Below, in pieces: positions 1 to 12,200 of a stretch of DNA of 64,000 nucleotides. Position 1 is the stretch's first letter, and each line of letters begins with the position of its first letter. Made by a program: the position numbers and the translations under genes. A model generated the notes under the pieces. The model was not told where the DNA came from and did no database searches. It worked only from the letters and a program-made list of their open reading frames with translations. Source of the DNA: Rotaria sp. Silwood1 (lineage: Eukaryota > Rotifera > Eurotatoria > Philodinida > Philodinidae). The DNA is taken from assembly GCA_905250075.1 (NCBI GenBank), contig CAJNOP010000016.1, forward strand, positions 1,335,661-1,399,660. Direction: 5' to 3'.

Positions 1-458
1 TCCAAGGACTCTCCGAGAAATTTTTCAGAGAAAAACGACTAGAGCATGTTTACTTACATCAGTTGTTGAACTAAAACTTAAAAGTTATTTCTTATTAGAA
101 ATATTTATTCGAATATTAATATAATGATGGAGAGTAGAGAATTTCAATAATGATAACAATTGCTTATTTTAGAGCAGAGAGAAATATAGAGAAGAATGAA
201 AATGATTGAATAGTTCTTAACATAATAATTGAATACTCTTGAAAGTATATATTAAAGTTTTTATCTTTAAACAATAAAGATAAATTAATAAATAATAGTT
301 CTATTCTTAACAATAAAAAAAATATTTAATTTATTACTGATCAAGAAAATAAAAATTTTCGAATAATGAACAAAACTTTTATTGTATTTTTCAAGAAACA
401 ATTCTTTTGTGTCTTTTACTTTATAGAGTAAGAATGAACTAATACTGATAATTATCAG

Positions 459-718
459 TGGTAATAACCTACATTATCTATCTTACCTTAATCGCCGTTT
501 TTTCTTTTAAGTGTGTTCGTCTGCTAGATCTAATCAACTCATCAAATGGAAATACTAATAAAATCTTAATGAAGCTAGCAACAAATTCAATAAATGATCA
601 ACAATTCTTTCAATCAATTTGTGAAGAACATAAGAAACTGCAGGAACAATTACGAGAGCTATTGACTACTTCTTCATTATTTCTACAACAACAAACGACT
701 AGGCTAGGTTCACTTTAA
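459..718 (+). CDS. Possible terminal exon of an unidentified gene
   Basis: An open frame follows an acceptor-like ...ATTATCAG at 451-458 and ends with TAA at 716-718. There is no ATG near its start, so if real it is a 3' exon whose upstream part lies outside or is unrecognised. It encodes a hydrophobic segment of about 20 residues followed by a charged, Gln/Leu-rich stretch (EEHKKLQEQLRELL) that looks like a short coiled coil. An AATAAA lies at 856-861, about 140 nt beyond the stop, which fits a last exon. I do not recognise the family, and it could be a chance ORF. Confidence 0.3.
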
Positions 719-2505
719 GAACTCTTACCATGTTTTCTCTACATGTTTGTGAGTGTTGTTTTGATTATTTTGAAAACGTAGATATACGTAGTTGCTTGAC
801 TTATTTTCAAAAAAATAATTATTCCAGGTTTTATGGATCATCCGTATGCAGAAAAAATAAATTTTCAAATGCAAAAAAGGAAAAAGAAAAAAAGTAACTT
901 TTCGATATTTATCTTAATGGGAAAACTGTATAAAGTGGATATCGAATTTTTTTATAAGTCAACGTATACTAAAAAAAGAGGCATTGAAAATCATATATAA
1001 TATTCAGAAAAAAGATTATCTTCTAGAAGCCTGCACAGAACACTGATATACAACTAAAAAATCGAGATACATAGAATATTTTTGAAGAGAAAAAATTAAA
1101 AGTATGAAAAACTTAAGTGAAAAATGTGTTATCATTACAACTTAGTTATATAACACCTTTTAAGAGAACAATTCATCTCAAAATTAGTTCTTAGAAGACT
1201 TCCTGATTAGAAGAACATTAAACTCATTTTCTCAAGTTTAGCAAAGAATTTTTGAGTGGGAATAAAAATTTTTTCACCTATATTCAAATTGTATTTGTCG
1301 TCTGATGATGAAAAGATACAATCACGGGCGTAGCAAAGGCGATTACCCAACGTGCTCTTGAATATATCGGTAAAGTTTTGTTCTTATTAAGATTTTAGTG
1401 AATGATAGTTTCGAAATGGCTCAAACGAAACCATTGCCATTCTTGAGCAACGGGAATACGAATTTGTGTTGTTTAGTGTCATTAGAATAAGACTTTTATA
1501 TTTTGCTGTAGATAAGCTAAGTTATTTGGGTAAAAATTTTCGTTATCTGAATAGAATATGAAGAAGTTTTTTCAAAAAATACTCATATTAAACTTATTTT
1601 TTAATGAAGGTAAGTTACGAAAATACATATTTTATGTGAAAGATGTTGTGTTTATCTCTTCTAGTTTGCGATGCTGTGAATAAACAAATAAGCTAAGTTC
1701 GAATATCATGGTATCAAAACTTCTCTTGTGAGTAAAATGTAGTATCACCATGATGATAGGTAGTTTAACTTGAAGTAATCTTTTTGACGAGTAAGCAACT
1801 GGATTTAGTGTCTCATTTTCTTCAAATACAAAGATCTAATTTAGATTAGCCTGTGGTTACACAAAAGAGCTCTTCAGTCTCCAATAAGACAGAGCTGAGA
1901 ACTAAACCAAAATGTGGGTGTGAGTGTAGAAAAAATGAACATCCACATCTTCTCCTAAAGTCTAGGCTCCAAATTCTTTTTGAAGATTTTAATTCCATGC
2001 CTTTGAGCTTCACAAAGTAATAGTACCGCTTCTTTTCAGCACACTTTTTATTTTTGATCCTCACTTTCTAATCATTCTCATTAGTCTTTCAAGATTACTA
2101 AGATACATGAAGATTCTTTGGTATCATGGCGTAGTCTGATGGATTTCTTTAGGTCTTTGTGGAATCTTTTAAAATTTATTATGTTTAATATTCAGTAGAA
2201 TTTATTATCTATAAATTTCTTTTCTTCAAATAAAAAATTATACAAATTGTGTTGAAATTTTATTTGAATTTAAGATTAATTATGACAATATCTTTGATTG
2301 AGGAGATGATTTAAAAATATGAACCACATAGGGTTACATAACAACAATGTTGGACTCCTCTATTTAAATTTTTGAACGAAATATTACAACTTTTTCATGA
2401 ATAATGCTGCAAAAACGTCAAAAACAAATCTATTTTTGTGTTGACGGAAAAGATCAATGATAAATGTGTAATAAAACTTAGTAAAACATCTCATAGGATA
2501 AGGGT

Positions 2506-2585
2506 GTGAGTGTGGGTATGAAGTATGGCTATAGAATATTAGTGATGAAGTAAAGACACCAAGTTAGTCCCACACCCACACCCGA
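2506..2585. repeat. Inverted pair of telomere-like GTGTGGG runs
   Basis: A run reading GGGTGTGAGTGTGGG at about 2506-2520 is followed about 50 nt later by CCCACACCCACACCC at about 2570-2584, so the two can form a hairpin stem of about 15 bp. A related run, TGTGGGTGTGAGTGT, lies at 1912-1926. The motif resembles the TGTGGG telomeric repeat reported for the bdelloid Adineta vaga (established knowledge, not verified here). Confidence 0.4.
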
Positions 2586-3145
2586 AGTAATTGAATACAT
2601 GAGAGAGAAAAATACATTATGTAAAATGTGGATATGAGGGATCGTGATGAGGAAAGCATTCATGCATGCATTCACAATTATAACGTTTGGTCTCAATGTT
2701 AACTTTCATTTCGATGTTAGCAGCAACAAAAATGAATATAAGCTTAGTGAAATTAATCAGATTTTAGAAGCAGAAGGACATCAAATAAATCCTAAATCAT
2801 CTGCTGTTTTTGTCGAATTTGAGATAATCTCTTCTTTTTGTTGCAGTTTATAGAAGAAACTATAAAGTATACTTTTGCATATAAAGTAAAGATTCGACAA
2901 CTGTCCTATGATAGTTGTGAAAGAATTTGCCGGATGTCAATCATATTCCGTTTTTAGATCGTTATCAACTATGTGCGACACAATAAAATAGAATTGTAAC
3001 ATTGCGCCTACCAAACATCAATTTACAGCGTTTTACGATCGCAAGCCATATGAAACGATAATATTCAATACGATTGTTGACCATCTCAGCAATTGTAATC
3101 ATAGTCTTGGTTCAAAAAATATATCGTAGATTACATACATTTTCC

Positions 3146-3151
3146 TTTATT
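3146..3151 (-). terminator. Poly(A) signal of the adenylyl-cyclase-like gene
   Basis: The minus strand reads AATAAA about 78 nt downstream of the TGA stop at 3231-3229. It is the nearest canonical poly(A) hexamer and fits the gene end. Confidence 0.5.
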
Positions 3152-3228
3152 TTATCATAGACAAAGTAATTTCATGACAATGCATGACAAAAAGAAAAAA
3201 AAACTGCAAAAAAAAAGACAAAATACAT

Positions 3229-6200
3229 TCAAAAGTAATGTCGATTTATTGTTGTTGCTAAAGTTGTTTGATCATCACTCTCATCATCAGTTATAATTTG
3301 TGAATTCATTATAATAGTTGTTGTTGTTGGATTAGAATTTACACCTTCTGTACACATATTATCATAATCAGATTCAATATTTGATAAAATACTTTGAGAT
3401 ATATTATCTAATTGTAATGATGATATATCACTTAAATCAGAATGTGGTATTGATGATGAATCTGTTCGTCGTTTTGGAAGTTGTTTTAAAAAATTATTTT
3501 CAAATGAAAGTGGTATATTTCTATGTTTAAGTGATTCATGTCGTATAAGATTTGAAGTTTTTCGAACTGATTTATATCGAATATGATTATGAGAATGTTT
3601 AGTTGATTTTGTATGTAAAATAGGATATGTATTATCTTGAATTGTATCTGATTCATCATCTGTTGAATCATTTTTAATGTTAGAAAATCGATTTGATTTC
3701 CTTGTTAATAATGTTGGAATTTGTTTAGTTTGACCACGAAATTGATTTAATTGATCTTCAAGCCAATTTTGTAAAAAATCACGATGATATCTAGATGGTG
3801 ATTGTGCTTCTTTTGAATGAAATCTATTAAAAAATCGATAAATATAATTATTGATATTGTTTTGTTTAGCAAGTAAAAATTACTTTGATAAATTATTATA
3901 ACTTGATGAAAGACGTTTTTGTTGATGATCATTTGATTGATAAACAATATTTTGTGTCCAAGGTTCATGTTGAATTGATATTTCACTTTCAGATGTTTCA
4001 GCAATTAATTTACGTGCTAAATTAAATCGCATTGATCGAAATTTAGTCATCTCTTGCTGCTGTTGTTGTCGTTGTTGTGAAGTTACTGTAGAAGGATTTG
4101 ATTTAGTATCTGCTAGTGTTGTTGTCATATTAACAGTAAACGATAGATCACATGGATATGATGGATAATAAGAATCAATCATAGGTGGAGAAGATGTCTG
4201 TTTAATAGATTCTTTTTGTTTTTCATTATTTATTGGTAATAATGAAGAAGATGGATCATCCCAACCAGAAAATGATGAATTTGTTTCTTCATTTGTTGTG
4301 GATAGACTACGTGAAAGATTAATTATGTCTTTTGATGACTGTTCATGTAATAATTGGTTAAATTTATTGTCTGTAGAATGTTTATGTTCAGAAGAAAAAG
4401 GTCGATTTAATAATGGTGGAGTTGATTTCGAACGATTATTATTATCATCTAAGAAAAGAAAAAGAAAACTATCATTTTGATTAGATATATTTTTTTTTAT
4501 TTAATAAATTTAATTACTTTGTAAGAAAAAAGTTATCATTCTATGTTTACATGTAAAGAAAAGAAAATAATCCAAATTCTGGATATTCAAATTAATTTAA
4601 ATTTTTACAGCTAACGACGAAATCTCTTCAGATATTCCTTCTGATTTCAATGCATTTTTCTTTTGTTTATAAATAATACATAGTGTTCTAATAAAAGTCC
4701 TAACAGAATTTGAGTTCCTTTCTAGATTTCACTTAACTATTGAATTTTGATTTGACACTTCGCCTATATAAAGAACTTAACTATATTAGTTTCCACAAAA
4801 AGTTCAGAAGCTTTAAATAAATTCCCTTCGAAATATGAGACTTTTAATATATAGATTCTCTTCCAGGAATAGTCTTCATTTAAAGGCCTCAAATTTCTTC
4901 AGAAAACTTATAATTCAGCTGACTATCACTTATAACTCCTATATCGATTCTTCAAAATGTGACCTGACATTATTTGACTTATTCTAACACTCTTCCCAAC
5001 TGAGAACTTGTATTGAATATTATCAATATGAATAGCTTTGATAAGAAAAAAAAAAGCAATCAAGCACATTCGATTATTTAAGGAGAGTCAATAAATTTCT
5101 ATAATAAAAAGAAATTTTAACCTGTTGATTTATTGAGCAATTTTTGTGTAAGCATTAAATATTTATTAGCACTTGTTACTGTTTCTTTTGATGACCAGCG
5201 ATTATTTTCATTTGAATGAATTAGTTTTGAAAGTTTTTTTATTGGACTTATTTGATGTAAAGTATTTGCTGTAGGATCTAATGCTTGTAAAAGTGTATGA
5301 CGATATGATGATTGACTGGAATTTGTATTTGATGTACGCTTATGTTTTTGTAATGATTGTTTAAGAAGACTTTGTTGATCATTAAGAATACCTGATGATG
5401 ATGTTGTTGTTGTTGTTGAAGGATTTTTATCATTGTGAGAATTATGTTTATATTGATATTGAGAACATTGAGAATCATCTAGACTAGAAGACTTTGGAAT
5501 AGTATCATTATTTGGTTGATTAATTGTCAATGGAAGTGCATTACGACCCTGTTGAAAAGCAGAATAAAATAAATTTACAGAATTTTTATAAAAGAAACAT
5601 AATAAAACAAAAAACACATAAAATAGTCCTAATTTCGAAAATATACGAAATAATATTCTGATCTAAGTGAATTTTGATCCAAAATACAATTTCAAATTAG
5701 AATATTTTTCATGTTTTATAATTTTCGTTAAATCAAAGACAAGAATATACAATGATAAATGAATATATCACGAGAAAAAATTCGAAACCTCTTATGGCAA
5801 GGTAAATATTTTGAATATTAATAAAATTAATGAATTATATTCATTATGAAACTTAATTTAGAAAGACAAAAGATTTTCTTACTTGAAATATATTATCTCC
5901 AATAAGACGTCCTAGTAAAAAATAAATACTTGTATTATTTTCAATATTCATCGGTGTATTTATGACCGATCCAGCTATTCGAAATAAATATAAATCATTT
6001 AATAAATGATATACTGATGATGTTACTAAACAATGGTTTTGTTGTATTTTCGACATAAGTAATTGAATAAATGATATATGTTCACTCCATATATCAATTT
6101 TAGGATATTTTTCAAAATGTATTAAGATTTCATTGATACAACCGATATGTAAACAAGCAGTAAAATTTATTTGAAGTAATTTTATATGTTCATCGATTTG

Positions 6201-9200
6201 AAATAATAATTCAACTAACTCTTGAATGGATTTTAATGAACTTGATACATCCATAGAAAAAATAATTTCTCTTATTGTTGACTTTTTATGCATAACTATA
6301 TTATTATATTTATCATTATTTTTTAATAAATATTCAATATTATTAATAAAATTAATTAATGAATATTCATCTTTATTATTTAATAAATTAAAACGAATAT
6401 ATAATAAACCCATTTGATCATATTTATAATGATAATGTTGTGTTAATGATAAATTTGAATTTGTATTCAAATAATAATTAATAACACGTAATGGTAAAAG
6501 AAAAGATGTTTGTTTAATAAATTGATTTCGTTGTCGAATTATTATTAAACGTTCATTATCAATTTGTTTAAACCAAACAAAATCAATTTTTTCTAACCAT
6601 TCATGAATATATGATAAAATAATTAAAAGAGAATTATGAAATATAATCAATGTCGATGTTGTATAATGATGTAAACTATTTATAGATGAAAAATATGTAT
6701 TTGTTGTTAACCAAATATATTCTAACATATATAATTGTAAAATTGAACAAATAATAATGAAGAATGTTTTTATTAACCATGAACATTGACGAAATAAAGT
6801 ACAGAAATAAAGTGGATATATCGGTGTTAATACAAGATATTCATGATATTGACGATGAAATAATAATTGACTAGAAAAATAGAAAATTTATTATTATAAA
6901 AAGATCTATAAATGTAGATATCACTAGGATTGACTAAAACTGTTCACTTTATGAAGCTGCTCAGTATTGAGTAGTTTTCAGTTTCATTTTTTTTTTCAGT
7001 CTATAAGCTCTCAGTAGCAATCGCTTCTCCATTGCACAAAATGACTTTTCTTTTCTTCTTTCTAACAATTTTTTAATTAGTGGTAAATGAACTCGTATTG
7101 ACACGATATGATGTTTCTAGCTGTTAACACAAAGATGATGAGATAGTACGACAAGTAACATTGCTATCGTCTAACATTGAATCTTCTGCAAATTCTCTTC
7201 GCTTTGCTTATGATTCAAAACTTTTATACAATAATCAAACTAAATAGTACATGATAGTAAAATATAACATCGTGCTGGAACTGAACAATTACGGACTTTC
7301 TTCAGTATTGGAATCAGCACGAAGTACCCGAGGTTGAGTCTTTTAGGAGTTTATTGGAGAAAGTATAGTTATTAATCTTAAAAATACTACATAAATGCTC
7401 AGATCGAAATATTGTAATAATTATCAATCCAAACGTTCTTATTACTATGTTTAATTTCCGAGTTTCAGGTACATCAAATTAGAACAAAAACCCATTACAT
7501 TAATTATTTTCGGAAGTTTTTTTACAAAAAAATGCATCAAGTTTTACTCAAAATGTTTGATCTATTATTAGAACAAACATTTTTCATTGTGTCAGTTTAA
7601 CAAGGCAAGAGACATTTTTTTAGATGAATCAGAATTTCTTGTGTAGATGTATCTCTGTCACTTTTTGTGAAAAACGGTCTCAAAAGGAGTGTTGAAGTAT
7701 AAAGGGTAGGAAATGGCACTGTCTTCCACAGACGATACTATGGAAACGTCACCAGCCATGAAAGACGGGATCAACGTAATGTTATAGACCTTGACAGATT
7801 TCTTTGTAGGACTGTCTTCCCTCGCATCATACGCTGTGATAGACGTCATTGATATATGATAATATACTGTATATTAATAACATCTCATTATAATATATGA
7901 ACTATTTCCTCACTGCACTTTTGGATGATAAAGAAAAATGATGGTGATGAAATGTGTCTCATAAGAGATAGCAAAAGACACTCTCTTTGTAATTAGTAAC
8001 AACACTCATATTGTATTTCACATTTTTATTTTGTATAGATTATACTAACAATTTTTAAAGTTGTGTTCAACTCATCGGTTTTCTCAATTTGAGTACTTCG
8101 TCCTGGCTCTGGATCATAACAGAACTCTTGTGTCAGCTTGAAAAAATTGATTTTATCTCTTTGAACAGAATGTTCGGTAATTTAAAATGCGTCTATATTT
8201 TATTTATACAAACGATTCAATGATTAGCTTTGTTACTTACCGACTTGTTAAATTAATTTGATTAGCAGATAAATTGTTTAATTTCGTTGTTATTATTGTT
8301 TTATTAATCGATTGACTTGACATAAATAAATATTGAAAATTTTTTATTGAATGATATTGTATAGCAACAAAAACTATTATTGTTAATGTTATACAAATAA
8401 GAATATTTAAATAAATATAAAATTTTTTATTGCTATCTGAATTATTCATATGTATTGAACAATAAAATATAATTATAAATAAAACAAGTCCAATAATAAC
8501 TAATGGATATAATATTAAATAATATATATTTAAATAATCAATAACAAATGATTGTAATAATGATCCAATTAAAATCATTAATATAAATATATAAATAAAA
8601 CAATTTGGACGATTTGTACGATGTATTATTTGAAAATCTTTTGTTAAATAATCTTCTTTAAAATTTAAACTAAACCAATGTATATATTTCGATGTTAATT
8701 CAAATAAACTTTGTTTTCGTAATGAATGTGTTAATGTTTTTGTATTTGTATGTTTTTTAACATGATAATCAACTTGAATACGTGTTAATTGATCAATCAT
8801 ATCTGATATATTCATTGATATAATATTATTATTATATAATTCATACATAGTTTCATTTGAAAGTAAATATGTTGAATGATTTGTTATTAATGATAATTTA
8901 TAATATTGATTGTCTTTTAGAATATTATAGATTTTTGATGATACATATATATGATTATTAATAAGACATTCTTCACGTAACCATCGAGAATAATTATATG
9001 GTAAAATTTCAATATATTTAGATGAATATATATTTATTTGATTATAATCAATACCAATAATTAATTTTAAATTCCATTGTGTGATATTATTAACATGTTG
9101 AATAAAACGAAATAATTCAATAGCTAAACGACAACTATTATCAACATTTAATTGTTCATTATTATTTTCATTAAATAATGTTATAATTATTGTTTCATTA

Positions 9201-12200
9201 TCAAATATATAATATGCTGTTGGTTGTATTTTTATTATTAATTGTTCAATTTGACAATAGAGAACATCGATTAATGATGCTAATTCATCACATGTATGAG
9301 TACGAGTTTGTTCATTTATTGATAGAGAACAATTGATGACTGTACCTGATTTTGATTGAAAACTATTGAAAATAAAAACAATACCAAATGAAAATGATAT
9401 TTTCGAAAAAAACGAAATCCTGATATTAAAATCAATATTTTTTCGATTTTTAATTTAACTTCGAAGTGTTTTCTATGTTTGAAAAATGCTCCTAATTTTA
9501 ATTTTTAAAAGTGTTGAGAGCATGAACTATAGATCGCTGCTACAGATCGCTAAGCACGGTTAGTTTTCGATCACTTTAATTATCAACAGAAAAATTTGTT
9601 TTTCTCGAAATCAATTTTTTAGACAAAAAATATGCAGAATCACCTCGATTTTTCTGACATAGTCAGTTCGATCGAATTGAAAATTCTTTTAGAGAGATTA
9701 GACACTGCTAAGAGTGGCTAGCTTTTTTGTTTTGAAAAATACTGCATCGTTAATTTTTGGCAAATTTTACAAAAACAAATGTATTTTTAGAATTCTACTT
9801 TTCAGGTTGACTATACGAGTAAGCTTACAAAATCTCCTGATTTCAGGGGATTGATTTTTAAGATTTTCTTCTAATTTTTAAATTTTTACTTCAACTTGGA
9901 GAAACATTGAGAATCGATAAAAAAAAAGAATTATCGTCATGTTTAATGGACATCATTTTTTTAAAGATATTCTCAATTCCATGCAATTCTTTGGAGATAA
10001 AAACTAAAACAGAATGATAGATGATTTAGTTAGAGCAGTACTTACAATTATAGCAAATATTGACTAATAGTGCATGTAGTTTTGTAACTATTTCTAAAGT
10101 GATTCACATCTCTTCGAACAAAGTTCTTTCTTTCGAAACAAAACAGATATGTTTCAAAATTGCCACAAATCGCACGAGGAGTAACTTATTTTTCATACAC
10201 GGGTTATTGCAGGCAAAATGTGGCATACCTGCCTTTTATTCGACTTTGTTGTTCTGAATAAATTCTTTTAACATAGATATATATCAAAATATTGACTCTT
10301 TCAGTTGACTATTAATTAAAAAATAATTAACGTCTACGGCACGAATTGTATCTATGGTAAAATCTTCGACAAAATCGAACTCCGAACATTTTCTTCTTCA
10401 ACCAGCTTTCTAGAGATACTAATAAGTCTTGAAACAAAGACGTTTGTTTCAACATCATCTAGAGGTGGCAAAGGAGAATGTGTACTGTTTCGAATTGATT
10501 TTGAACTTCTCACTCAGTTATAAGAACATTTTTTCGTACTCTGTCACATCACTAGCGAAGAGTACATTGGTTTTTTTTGAAAAATCTAGGCATACTAACG
10601 AAAACTTTCGCTTAAGATTTTGTACCATCAAGAATTGTCTTCATTTAGTTTTCAAAAATGCTGCCACAATTCGGAGTGTTTTTAAACTAAATGCATGAAG
10701 TAGAATAAGATGTCCTTTAACCCTAATTTACTACCGCTAATTCCTCTGAACCAACGCTTTTAGCGCTGGTTTTTCTTGAAGGTATCTAGAGTAACTTAAC
10801 ATACATGTAACGTATAAAAATTAGCTCTAGAAAAGTTTATTATCCCGAGACAAATATGTTTTATTTCTGAAAAGTCAAATCACTAACGAATAATTTTGTC
10901 CATAGATTCATCTTGTTTCTAGTATACTGTGGATTATGAATTGACTTTACTTTTCTACCACTTTTTTGTATATTTCAATAAAATGATCCTGAAATGACTG
11001 ACGATAGAAGTTTTAATATTATGGATTTCTAAAATCTCGATTTGATGAGGCTGACTAGAAGGTAAGTCGTATAGAAAATACTGATCTATAACCATTTGAT
11101 TTTGTATTTTCTTAAGAAATATTGTATATTATACATTACAATCTATATGAATTTTTACTATGCAAATTCGATTTGTTCATTTAGGGTCACTTACGTTTTA
11201 TTTCTGTTCCGATAACTTGCAAGTCATGCATGAAGTAAAGCATGTATATTAATTTTATTGTAGATATAGCATTACAAAATAATGTTCATAAAGCCTTGAT
11301 CATTTTTTGTTACAAAAAAATAAAATGTATAAAATAATTTGATCGAAAATATTGCCCAAAGGCTATAAAACTCTGAGAACAAACTGTAATAGAAAATGTT
11401 GTTAAATTTAGAAAAATTTTCACTCAACAAGAAAGCTTTTCATTTTGTTTTGATTTTGAAAGTTTCAAAACATAAGGATAGAGTGCTATTACTCTAACAA
11501 GAATAAAGAAATATTCGACAAATTTTTCAACATCCGATATAAACATTTTATTATAACACCTGATTGTCATCGACTTGTCGTAAACTGTCATCACAATTAA
11601 ATAAATAAATTCTATTCCAAACTAGCATTTATTAGAAAAGACATATATAATATGAAAAAGAAAGTTTATCCAGCTGTCAACTAAATAATATTATTTAGAA
11701 TAGAATACAGTCTGTCTAAGATATATTCAAACAAAAAATTGTTTTCGCATTATAAACCTTAAATAGAGTTTTTGATTGAATTATTTATGTTCATTCTCTT
11801 GTATACTAGATCAATAATTATAAAACATAATCGAGAAAAAAATGTTGAAGTATAGCAGTAAAAAAATTTCTTCCCTCCTTCCACAAATCATGGGAGACGT
11901 TGATATAAGATCAAGAGAAAAAAGTGCGACTTCAGTTCTTCGAAGTATAGATGAAGTGCAAGTGAAGTGCAGGTGAAGTACAAGTGAAGTATCTTGAAGT
12001 ATGCTATTCATCATACTTCACTCGCGCTTCACTTATGCTTCAAAGTGCTGAAGACGTACGTTTCCCCCCATTGTATACGATCAAAGACCATACATTGATA
12101 ACATATCGTTATAATATATGAACTATCTTCTCATTACATTTCTGGCGGATTAAATAAAAGTAAGATAAAGAAATATATCTCCAAATGGATGGAATCTCTC

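Larger units (their letters stand above)
719..3228. other. Intergenic, AT-rich; no gene recognised
   Basis: No convincing coding exon was seen. The stretch contains short TGTGGG-like runs at about 1913-1926 and an inverted pair of them at 2506-2585. A 69-codon open frame at 2644-2853 lacks any family signature. The right end holds the 3' flank and poly(A) signal of the minus-strand cyclase-like gene. Confidence 0.5.

Noticed and set aside
2644..2853. 69-codon frame as a gene
   Set aside because: Starts with GTG, no splice sites, no family resemblance and no promoter.
3880..3884. In-frame TAA in the cyclase-like gene as a nonsense mutation or readthrough site
   Set aside because: A 60-nt GT...AG intron (3883-3824) removes the stop and keeps the frame.
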